A stretch of DNA of 64,000 bases from BOG-1184 sp049514575 (GTDB lineage Bacteria; Fibrobacterota; Chitinivibrionia; Chitinivibrionales; Chitinispirillaceae), in the NCBI GenBank assembly GCA_049514575.1, contig JBEKUX010000008.1, forward strand, positions 10,743 to 74,742, written 5' to 3'. This document shows positions 25,946-33,406 of this stretch, one piece after another (within the stretch, counting starts at the first letter, position 1; each line of letters begins with the position of its first letter). A model generated the notes under the pieces. The model did no database searches. It was not told where the DNA came from and worked only from the letters and a program-made list of their open reading frames with translations. The position numbers and the translations under genes were made by a program.

Positions 25946-28423
25946 ATGAAAAAATACGTTATTATTCACGGGCATTTTTACCAGCCGCCGAGGGAAAATC
26001 CATGGATTGACACCATAGAAACGCAGGAGTCGGCTGCTCCGTACCACGACTGGAACGAACGTGTCCACGACGAATGCTACCGCCCGAACGCCTATTCGCG
26101 CCTGCTCGATGCTAATGGCGCGATCATCGATATCCACAACAATTACCGCACCATGAACTTCAATTTCGGGCCGACACTTTTTTCGTGGCTCGAACAGCGG
26201 CACATCGGGACCGTGCGTCGCATCGTGGAAGCGGACAGGTCGAGCGCGGAGGCCCTCGAGGGCCACGGCAATGCGATCGCGCAGGTTTATAATCATGTCA
26301 TCATGCCGCTCGCGTCGCGGCGAGACCAGCTGACACAGATCCGCTGGGCCAGGCATTATTTCCGCGAACGGTTCAAGCGCGAACCAGAAGGGATGTGGCT
26401 CGCGGAGACCGCGATCAACATGGAGACCGTGACCTGTCTTATCGAGGAAAATATCCGGTTTGTGATACTGTCGCCCGCGCAGGCGGAGGCGTTCCGGCCG
26501 CTTGACGGCAATGCGCAGTGGACGCCGGCCGGGTCGGGCCTTGATACACGGCAGGCCTACCGCATCTATCCGTCCGACAGGGCCGGGAACCGCATCCCCG
26601 GTTTTCTTGACGTTTTCTTTTTCGATGCGGCGCTTTCCCGCGAGGCAGGTTTCGGGGACCTGCTTAAAGACGCGCATGTTCTCGGGAACCGGATCAATGC
26701 GTCCTTCGACGGTAATGCATCGACAGATCAGGCGGTCATCCTTGCGACCGACGGAGAAACGTTTGGCCATCATAAGCCTTTCGGCGACATGTGCCTTGCC
26801 TACTTTTTCAAAAAAATTGCACCCCGGCTCAACATCGTACCGGTCAATTTCGGGTATTTCCTCGCCAAGAACCCGCCTCGCCGCGAAGTGTCGCTCAAGG
26901 ACGCTTTCGGCGAGGGGACATCATGGAGTTGTGTTCACGGGGTGGGAAGATGGGCACGGGATTGCGGTTGTGCAACCGGCGGTGAGCCGAAGTGGAAACA
27001 GGGGTGGCGCGCTCCTTTACGTGCTGCGCTGCAGCAGCTGCAGGTAAGCGTCGACCGGGAGTATGAATCGGTGATTTCCGCCGAACGCCTTGCACCGTGG
27101 GAACTCCGAGACGCCTACATTCAGGTGATCGACGACCCTTCACTCCAGAAATTCATACGGTTTCTCGACGAGCGTTCCGGGGGCTTAAAATTTACCAGAG
27201 AAAGGGCCATGGCGATCCGGAAGCTGCTTGAGGCCCAGAAGTATATACTCTATGCATTTACCTCGTGCGGCTGGTTTTTTTCCGACATCGGCGGCCTTGA
27301 AGCGGTGCAGAACCTGGCATACGGCATCCGTGCCTTACAACTGGGAATCGGTGTGGACGTGCGGCGAGAGCAGCTGCTGCAGGAATTTACTGCCGTCCTT
27401 GACCAGGCGAAGAGCAACGTTCCCGGCGCCACGGGCAGGACGCTTGTCGAAAGGAAAATACTGCCTTTCCTTGCGCACGAAAAGATAGTGGCGTTTACCG
27501 CTGCAGTCGAAAAAACCATAAGTTTTATCGGGTCCGACAAGATACGCCTGTTTCATATCGATACCGGACTGCGGCAATTGTGCGCGGTCAAAAGCGGGCA
27601 CCTTTCCTACCACGGTTTTGAGGTGTCGCTGGAAAACCTTTTGAACGGCGAACAGAGCCGGTGGGCCGTGCTCGTTTCTCACCGCGCGATGGCCGAAGTC
27701 AGGGGATGGGTGGTGGCGGCGGACGCTTTCGGGAAAAAACTCTCAAGCTCCATTGAGCCGACCGTCTGGATGCAGCATACTGCCGCGCAATCGTTTACGC
27801 TCATGGATATTTTCCAGACATCACGCGAAACCATGGCCGAGTATATCCATCAGAATATATTCAAAGACACCTATTCGAAATATTCGGCCTGGATGCAGAA
27901 AAACGAACAGGAGCTCGATTTTCTTTCCCGGCTCAATTTTCCGCTTCCGCTGTACTGCATGGCGCCGCTTTCATTTGTCTACCAACAGCAGTGGAACCAT
28001 CTCGTGCGCCAGCTGGAACAACGTGGAGACGAAGTAAGGATCGCCGAAAAACTCCATGATCTGTCCGGAATGGGGCAACAGTTCAAGATCACCTTCGATT
28101 TGAAAGAAAGCGCGGCGCTGCTAGAACGGATCGTCGTCATGGAACTCTCCATCCTTTCGGCACGGCTCTCCGCCGAGACCTGCGCCCGCATCGAGTGTCT
28201 TCTGAATATCATTGACCGGTTCAAGGTCCCGGTGTCTAAAAATAAAATGGAAGACGCGTTTGCGCCGATCATTACCGGTCCCGTACAGGCGCTTCGTGAT
28301 GAAATCGTGCGGACGATCGCCGCGCCCGGAGGGGCTGTCGGCCGTGAGCGGGTACTGCTTCTGACGCTTGTCAAATTTGCGCACCGGATGAACTTCAACA
28401 CCGATGCGCTGTCGGTACCATAA
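25946..28423 (+). CDS. Family-57 glycoside hydrolase-type protein with DUF3536
   Basis: 825 residues. The N-terminus IHGHFYQPPRENPW is the typical GH57 opening, and ATDGETFGHHKPFGD carries the expected acid-region residues of this subfamily; the second half corresponds to DUF3536. No signal peptide, so it should act in the cytosol, probably on alpha-glucans such as glycogen; the exact reaction is not known for this subfamily. Starts within an AT-rich leader 34 bases after the TPR-like gene. Confidence 0.88.
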   Translation: MKKYVIIHGHFYQPPRENPWIDTIETQESAAPYHDWNERVHDECYRPNAYSRLLDANGAIIDIHNNYRTMNFNFGPTLFSWLEQRHIGTVRRIVEADRSSAEALEGHGNAIAQVYNHVIMPLASRRDQLTQIRWARHYFRERFKREPEGMWLAETAINMETVTCLIEENIRFVILSPAQAEAFRPLDGNAQWTPAGSGLDTRQAYRIYPSDRAGNRIPGFLDVFFFDAALSREAGFGDLLKDAHVLGNRINASFDGNASTDQAVILATDGETFGHHKPFGDMCLAYFFKKIAPRLNIVPVNFGYFLAKNPPRREVSLKDAFGEGTSWSCVHGVGRWARDCGCATGGEPKWKQGWRAPLRAALQQLQVSVDREYESVISAERLAPWELRDAYIQVIDDPSLQKFIRFLDERSGGLKFTRERAMAIRKLLEAQKYILYAFTSCGWFFSDIGGLEAVQNLAYGIRALQLGIGVDVRREQLLQEFTAVLDQAKSNVPGATGRTLVERKILPFLAHEKIVAFTAAVEKTISFIGSDKIRLFHIDTGLRQLCAVKSGHLSYHGFEVSLENLLNGEQSRWAVLVSHRAMAEVRGWVVAADAFGKKLSSSIEPTVWMQHTAAQSFTLMDIFQTSRETMAEYIHQNIFKDTYSKYSAWMQKNEQELDFLSRLNFPLPLYCMAPLSFVYQQQWNHLVRQLEQRGDEVRIAEKLHDLSGMGQQFKITFDLKESAALLERIVVMELSILSARLSAETCARIECLLNIIDRFKVPVSKNKMEDAFAPIITGPVQALRDEIVRTIAAPGGAVGRERVLLLTLVKFAHRMNFNTDALSVP

Positions 28424-28525
28424 AAACGGCAAATAAAAATTTGCATTTTCCGGATTCCATTGATATATTTATCCATGAACATGCAGAAAACGGGAAAACG
28501 GACTGCACCGGAGGGAGAATAACGA

Positions 28526-28777
28526 ATGAGTGACCTGCATCCCATCATTTGGTTCATTCAGATATTCGTCTTTCTGTTAGGCGTTGCGATCGGCCACAGT
28601 ATCATTTTGCTCAAGATCCACCGTGAGGAAAACCGGAAAAAGGAGCTGGATCTTTCCCTGCTTGAGAAGAGGGCTGACCTCATGTCGCAGAGCAGGCAGA
28701 TCGCCACGGATCTCGAAGATGCGCTGTATACCGCCAAGGTGCGGCAGGAAATAGACGATATCCTGAGAAAAAATTGA
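28526..28777 (+). CDS. Small single-span membrane protein
   Basis: 83 residues with a strong ribosome site (GGAGGGAG) before ATG 28526. A membrane segment at about 7-29 (IIWFIQIFVFLLGVAIGHSI) is followed by a charged helical, probably coiled-coil, cytoplasmic part. No family recognised. Confidence 0.7.
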   Translation: MSDLHPIIWFIQIFVFLLGVAIGHSIILLKIHREENRKKELDLSLLEKRADLMSQSRQIATDLEDALYTAKVRQEIDDILRKN

Positions 28778-28981
28778 AGCGAAGAGGGCTGGAAAAGTTA
28801 TATTCCGCATGTTTTACCATCATCAATCCACACAACATTTTCCCTTTACTATTTACCGCAGAGGTACGTATTCGTTTTAGAGACCCTTTCCGGGGATCGT
28901 TTATTTCATAAGGAAGCCGTAAGGGATTTAAAAGAACGGTGTCACGGAGAGGCGGACAGAACTGGTTTTTCAAAAAAAGTC

Positions 28982-29010
28982 TTGACAGGGAAAGAAGAAT
29001 CCATTATTAT
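28982..29010 (+). promoter_or_regulatory. Near-consensus sigma-70 promoter
   Basis: TTGACA (28982-28987), a 17-base spacer, then TATTAT (29005-29010). It lies 55 bases before the ATG of the small acidic protein gene and is the best sigma-70 match noticed in the window. Confidence 0.8.
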
Positions 29011-29064
29011 TTGATCGAAAATGAGCAGGGGGCACGAAAGTGACCGGGGACGGAGGTGATGCGG

Positions 29065-29250
29065 ATGGTTCTTGACGAGCAGTTTGATGCCGATGAAATA
29101 CTGCGTGACGTGGACGAACGATACGTCGACGACAACACTGAGGAAGAGGAGGAGATGCGGGAGCTGAACTTCGGCAATCTTCACGACGAGAACGCTCATT
29201 TCAGGGATATGGCGAGCGATCTTGACAATACCGACGATTTGTGGGAGTGA
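29065..29250 (+). CDS. Small highly acidic protein
   Basis: 61 residues from ATG 29065, 8 bases after a perfect GGAGG; earlier in-frame GTG/ATG codons overlap that site and are rejected. About 40 percent Asp plus Glu, including the run TEEEEEMRE; no cysteine, no membrane segment. A near-consensus promoter upstream implies strong expression. No family recognised. Confidence 0.7.
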   Translation: MVLDEQFDADEILRDVDERYVDDNTEEEEEMRELNFGNLHDENAHFRDMASDLDNTDDLWE

Positions 29251-29359
29251 GCGTCACGGCGAGACATCTTTCAGAGGCATACTCCTTGATTTTTGTGCAT
29301 AATGATGAGGCGGACCGGGGTTCGCCTTTTTTGTTGCTGTTAATAAAAGAGACGCAATT

Positions 29360-30148
29360 ATGACCCGCGACACCATCTATTTCTTTTCCGATGCCCATCT
29401 CGGCGCGCCGGTACCCGAAGCGCCCCAGTGGGAAAAACAGTGCATCGGGTTTTTGCGCACCCTTACGGACCGCGCCGAAGCTCTTTACATTCTCGGCGAT
29501 CTTTTCGATTTCTGGATTGAATACCGGAATGCGATACGGCCCGATTATTTCAGTGTCATCCATGAGATCAGGAACCTCGTCGATCTCGGCATTCCGGTCC
29601 ACTATTTTGCCGGCAACCATGATTTCGCCTTCGGCCCGTTCATCACCGGCACGCTGGGCATTACCGTGCATCCGGGCCATGAGGAGACGGTTCTACAGGG
29701 AAAGCGCGTGCATCTGTTCCATGGCGACGGTCTTCTCCGGCAGGACGCAGGGTACCGGCTGCTCCGGAGCATCCTGCGCAGCCGCGTGAACCAGGCGCTC
29801 TACCGTCTCCTGCCGCCGGCAATCGGCATCCCGCTGGCATCTTTTTTTTCCGCAACCAGCAGGAAATACAATGACCGGTCAATGAACGAGGAGCGCATAG
29901 CCGAATACCGCATGCACGCCAGAGAATATCTTGATAAAGGGAGTGATATTGTTTTTCTGTCCCATTCGCACAGGGCAGAACTTTCGAGATGGGGAGACAA
30001 GGTCTACTGCAACACGGGCGCCTGGATGCGTACCTGTAATTTCGCGACCATGACCGGCGCAGCAGTGCGGCTGTGGCGCTACCGGGAAGACGGTGCGGCC
30101 GAAGAGGTGCCGGCCGTAGACCGGAAGCAGGGGAGCAGCGCGTCGTAA
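29360..30148 (+). CDS. lpxH: UDP-2,3-diacylglucosamine hydrolase-type metallophosphatase
   Basis: 262 residues. Calcineurin-like motifs are complete: DAHLG (D11, H13), GDLFDFW (D47), GNHD (86-88 region), HGDGL and SHSH. The spacing and FDFWIEYRNAI fit LpxH, which cleaves UDP-diacylglucosamine to lipid X in lipid A synthesis at the inner membrane; a broader metallophosphoesterase role is possible. Its 3' end overlaps the convergent HIT gene by 70 bases. Confidence 0.88.
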   Translation: MTRDTIYFFSDAHLGAPVPEAPQWEKQCIGFLRTLTDRAEALYILGDLFDFWIEYRNAIRPDYFSVIHEIRNLVDLGIPVHYFAGNHDFAFGPFITGTLGITVHPGHEETVLQGKRVHLFHGDGLLRQDAGYRLLRSILRSRVNQALYRLLPPAIGIPLASFFSATSRKYNDRSMNEERIAEYRMHAREYLDKGSDIVFLSHSHRAELSRWGDKVYCNTGAWMRTCNFATMTGAAVRLWRYREDGAAEEVPAVDRKQGSSAS

Positions 30149-30600
30149 GTTTCGATGAGTCCCTGGGAGACCACCTTCGTATCGCCCAGCACCGGCATGA
30201 AATTGGTGTCGCCGTTCCAGCGCGGGACAATGTGGGCATGGAGGTGCTTGTCGATGCCCGCTCCTGCGGTGCGGCCGAGATTGATGCCGATATTGAACCC
30301 GTCGGGATGAAACGCTCCGGCCAACGCTTTCCGTGAAAGGCAGATGAGGTCCCACAGCTCGCCGGAAGTACTTTTGTCAAGTGCACCGATATCGGCTGCA
30401 TGCGCATACGGGACCACCATGAGGTGGCCGTTGTTGTAAGGGAAAAGATTCATTATAACAAAGCATTCTTTCCCTCGATGAAGGATCAGATTTTCCCGGT
30501 CGTTATTTCCTTTGGGTTTTGTGCAGAAAACACACCCTTTGTCCTTGCCGTCGATTCTGTTGATATATGCCATTCTCCACGGCGCCCATAATTGGTTCAT
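30079..30600 (-). CDS. HIT-family nucleotide hydrolase/phosphorylase
   Basis: 173 residues. The histidine triad is HLHAHIVPRW (H119, H121, H123). An N-terminal CVFC pair (C23, C26) suggests a bound zinc, as in Ap4A-phosphorylase-like HIT proteins of FCB bacteria and actinobacteria. It probably splits dinucleoside polyphosphates. The last 23 codons lie antisense to the lpxH 3' end. Confidence 0.9.
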   Translation of the reverse strand: MNQLWAPWRMAYINRIDGKDKGCVFCTKPKGNNDRENLILHRGKECFVIMNLFPYNNGHLMVVPYAHAADIGALDKSTSGELWDLICLSRKALAGAFHPDGFNIGINLGRTAGAGIDKHLHAHIVPRWNGDTNFMPVLGDTKVVSQGLIETYDALLPCFRSTAGTSSAAPSSR

Positions 30601-30636
30601 AGAAGGCTCTTCGGTTTTGGTAATTTCCTGATTTTT

Positions 30637-30664
30637 GTAGAGACGTAATATATTACATCTCTAC
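30637..30664. repeat. GTAGAGACG-family palindrome
   Basis: GTAGAGACGTAATA versus TATTACATCTCTAC; 13 of 14 arm positions match. Lies between the HIT start and the OMP stop. Confidence 0.8.
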
Positions 30665-30675
30665 GCTACGTTTTA

Positions 30676-31620
30676 TCAAAACGAAAACGAAATCCCGCTG
30701 TTGATGCAGAATCCCGTAGCCTTGAGATCGTCCACGTTTTTATCGAGGTCCCCGAACGGGATCAGGTATCTGGCATCGACATAAATGCCGAACGGCATTG
30801 CCGGCAGCTTGATCGTTGCCCCGAGATCGAAGTGCATTCCCATGCGCGGCGTCATGAGGTCCTTCATGAACTGTTTGCCGATCTTTACCATGGCGTCGTT
30901 GTTCTGGCCGAACAGGCCGCTTTGCAGGTTGTTGACGTCGTGCACTGCGGCAAGCGTTGTCCCGAGCGTTTTTTCAATGAAGGCGGAAGAAAGAAGCGGG
31001 GTGGCAAAATCAAGGCTCAGGCCTGCGCCCCCGTACAGTTTGAATATCTTGACCACGGGCGGGAACTTGAGCAAATCTTTCCGCGCCGTAAGGTCGAACT
31101 CCAGCTTGGCGTACGGCGTGTTTTTTACAAAGGGGTTGCCGAGGCCGAGCGCTTCTGAGGTGATTTCGGTCGTGGCATACTGGATGTCCGCAATGTTTTT
31201 GATGTTCGTTCCCGGGTGCCCATTAAAAGAGATCGACGTCGGATAAGTGATGCTTCCATTATACTCCCACATACCGTAGTTGACCGAGAGTTCGGCGGTG
31301 TTGATGAACGGAATGACATCAATAAATATTTTCCCGCCGAAGTTGAACCAGTTCCGCTGCCAGTTGGTACGGTTAATGGTGATTGGCAGGTCCGCACCGC
31401 TCAGTACCGACTTATAGCCGGTTGGAGGCGCGCCGCCGAAACTGCTTACATTCAACGAAAGATCGTTCAATGCCGTCTGTTCCCCGACCTTGTCCGGCAT
31501 GGAGAGCGAGTTGTCAAAGCCCCACTGAATGCCTATACCGGCAATGGGGAACGCGGGAAAGAACAGCGCAGTTGAAAACAGTACGCATGTTACGGAACAG
31601 AGTATTCGGCGGTATGACAT
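30676..31620 (-). CDS. Putative outer-membrane beta-barrel protein
   Basis: 314 residues with a clear signal peptide (SVTCVLFSTALFFPAFPIAG). The mature part alternates aromatic and polar residues in barrel-strand fashion and ends in INSGISFSF, a typical C-terminal outer-membrane sorting signal (terminal Phe). A second strand-like block is YVDARYLIPFGDL. No specific family is recognised; monocistronic. Confidence 0.72.
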   Translation of the reverse strand: MSYRRILCSVTCVLFSTALFFPAFPIAGIGIQWGFDNSLSMPDKVGEQTALNDLSLNVSSFGGAPPTGYKSVLSGADLPITINRTNWQRNWFNFGGKIFIDVIPFINTAELSVNYGMWEYNGSITYPTSISFNGHPGTNIKNIADIQYATTEITSEALGLGNPFVKNTPYAKLEFDLTARKDLLKFPPVVKIFKLYGGAGLSLDFATPLLSSAFIEKTLGTTLAAVHDVNNLQSGLFGQNNDAMVKIGKQFMKDLMTPRMGMHFDLGATIKLPAMPFGIYVDARYLIPFGDLDKNVDDLKATGFCINSGISFSF

Positions 31621-31685
31621 GGCGCCCCCTTTATTATGGGTGAGGATAAAAGAACAGCTTTTGATCTTTTTGGGTCTAATTTCCA

Positions 31686-31794
31686 GCAGCTTGCTGCGGC
31701 GTTCGCCTCACCCTGGACTTCGTCCTTCCCCTCTCCGCAAGCGGAGAGGGGATAATGAGGAGAGGCGAGTTTTGGATACCTCGCAGCTTGCTGC
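31686..31794. repeat. MITE-like nested palindrome element
   Basis: Both ends are the same 12-nt palindrome GCAGCTTGCTGC (31686-31697, 31783-31794). Inside, TCGCCTC (31703-31709) pairs with GAGGCGA (31762-31768), and an 11-bp hairpin CCCCTCTCCGC/GCGGAGAGGGG sits at 31728-31751. Non-coding. Confidence 0.7.
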
Positions 31795-31831
31795 AGGTAG
31801 TTCATTCAAAATACATTATACATTAAACTAT

Positions 31832-32614
31832 TTATAAAACCTCTATTTTATCTCCTGTATGCAGGCCGAAAACAGCGGCTGCATTGGCGTTGTTGATGGC
31901 GATTTCGAGGTAGCCGCCAGAGCCGAGATAGGCGAGGCCCTGGCCGGACGGCACCTGCTGGAAATAATCGCATAGAGGAAGCTCGGTTCCGTACTTCACA
32001 ATCCGCACTTTCTGCGGAGCAGGGGCAAGAAGTTTCAATGAACTGCCGTCAACCGTGGTGACGGCATTGCCGAACCGGTCGATATGGATGATTGAGCCTG
32101 ACAGATGTTCCTTGTCACGTTCAATGACGGGCCACGGCAGGGTCACGATGCCGGGCATGACCGGGCCAATCGCTTCAAAACCCGAAGGTTTTTCCGACAG
32201 GTAAGCGGCAATGGGGCCGAAGATATCGCGGCCGTGGAACGTGTTGCTGATGATCCGGGGCAGCAGTTCCCGGTTTTCAATGCGGCGTGCCGAAAAGTTT
32301 TCTTCTTTTTTCAGCGCCCAGGAGAGAACGCCGTTATCAGGACCGACGAAAAAAAAAGAACCGCTTTCCGCCGCGATCCCGGCACGCCCCGTTCCTACGC
32401 CGGGGTCGACCACGATGCAGAAGATGGTATTGGCAGGAAATGAACGGTAGCACGAAAGAAGCGAAAATGCGGCGTCCCGCACATCGCCTGCCGCGATATC
32501 GTGCGTTATGTCGACGATCGCGGCTGCCGGGGCGATACGCAGCAGTGCGCCTTTCATTTCGCCGGCAAACCAGTCGCTCGTGCCGTAGTCGGTGATGAGG
32601 GCTATGGTTCCCAT
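31832..32614 (-). CDS. SAM hydroxide adenosyltransferase (DUF62 family)
   Basis: 260 residues from ATG 32614 (MGTIALITDYG). Family features are ALITDYGTSDWFAGEMKG at the N-terminus, IVVDPGVGTGR, FFVGPDNGVLSWA and NTFHGRDIFGPIAAYLS, with the C-terminal HIDRFGNAVTTV. These enzymes hydrolyse S-adenosylmethionine to adenosine and methionine; the biological role is unclear. Stand-alone. Confidence 0.93.
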   Translation of the reverse strand: MGTIALITDYGTSDWFAGEMKGALLRIAPAAAIVDITHDIAAGDVRDAAFSLLSCYRSFPANTIFCIVVDPGVGTGRAGIAAESGSFFFVGPDNGVLSWALKKEENFSARRIENRELLPRIISNTFHGRDIFGPIAAYLSEKPSGFEAIGPVMPGIVTLPWPVIERDKEHLSGSIIHIDRFGNAVTTVDGSSLKLLAPAPQKVRIVKYGTELPLCDYFQQVPSGQGLAYLGSGGYLEIAINNANAAAVFGLHTGDKIEVL

Positions 32615-32646
32615 GACAACCAATATATTATTTGGGCGCTCCGATT

Positions 32647-32674
32647 GTAGAGACGCACGGCCGTGGGTCTCTAT
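32647..32674. repeat. GTAGAGACG-family palindrome, slightly decayed
   Basis: GTAGAGACGCACGG with right arm CCGTGGGTCTCTAT; two mismatches to the perfect copy at 33352. It lies 14 bases past the vapC stop. Confidence 0.8.
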
Positions 32675-32687
32675 GGTAAATACGGCC

Positions 32688-33086
32688 TTAAAAAATTTTC
32701 AACTCAGAAACGACCTTTTTGATGTTGACAAAATCGGTATCGTTGTGCAGCAAAGCAAGGTTGTTTTCCAGTGCGGTCTGGACGATGAGCAGATCGACAG
32801 TACTGTTCACGGTAATCCCCGCTTTACGGCATTTGTAGTACATTTTCGCAGCAGAGGCGAAGGACTCCCTGCCGTTACGCAGTTCATAAAATATCTGTGT
32901 GTCAAGATACTGCTTTAAATGGGTGAATTCCTTTTCCGTAGAGGCGCCCTGCAGGATTTCCTGATAAATAAACGTAGTGATCCCAAAGGGAACGTTTGCG
33001 GAGATAATATGTTCCAGCTTCGCTACCGCAGTGTTCGATGTTCCCTTGAAGAAATCGATAAGCACCGACGTATCTGCAAGAATCAC
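32688..33086 (-). CDS. vapC: VapC-type PIN-domain ribonuclease toxin
   Basis: 132 residues. The PIN-domain acids are present: D5 (LADTSVLID), E43 (YQEILQG), D98 (VDLLIVQ) and D116/D118 (HNDTDF). The toxin would cleave specific tRNA or rRNA when free of antitoxin. Its ATG overlaps the antitoxin stop (ATGA), giving tight translational coupling. Confidence 0.93.
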   Translation of the reverse strand: MILADTSVLIDFFKGTSNTAVAKLEHIISANVPFGITTFIYQEILQGASTEKEFTHLKQYLDTQIFYELRNGRESFASAAKMYYKCRKAGITVNSTVDLLIVQTALENNLALLHNDTDFVNIKKVVSELKIF

Positions 33087-33289
33087 GTTTCGTCGCCCCT
33101 TCTCATCTTCTTGTGATCATAACCGTGATGAAAGGCGATTTTTCCCCGAAGATCGGAAAGATTCAGCCGGCCATGGTTCCGCACATATTCCCGCAAAGCG
33201 GCATGGACAAGCTCTTTTTTCGTTTTCGCTGAAGAATACCTGAATGCTTCCTTCATCAAATTATCTTCCAGTACTATATTGGTACGCAT
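33083..33289 (-). CDS. vapB: VapB-type antitoxin
   Basis: 68 residues from ATG 33289, 8 bases after GGAGGT; an in-frame upstream ATG is ignored. MRTNIVLEDNLMKEA and KKELVHAALREYVRN fit the type II VapB (DUF2191/RHH-like) fold, with a C-terminal tail that would wrap the toxin. The pair probably represses its own promoter in the AT-rich stretch upstream. Confidence 0.9.
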   Translation of the reverse strand: MRTNIVLEDNLMKEAFRYSSAKTKKELVHAALREYVRNHGRLNLSDLRGKIAFHHGYDHKKMRRGDET

Positions 33290-33351
33290 AGTAATACACC
33301 TCCTTATACACATTAATATACATTTTGATTAAACCACCGTCAACGGCAATT

Positions 33352-33379
33352 GTAGAGACGCACGGCCGTGCGTCTCTAC
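33352..33379. repeat. GTAGAGACG-family perfect palindrome
   Basis: GTAGAGACGCACGG mirrored by CCGTGCGTCTCTAC; sequence identical to the copy at 24291. Together with the copy at 32647 it brackets vapBC. Confidence 0.85.
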
Positions 33380-33406
33380 AAACAGAAACATCTCAAATCC
33401 CGGTTT

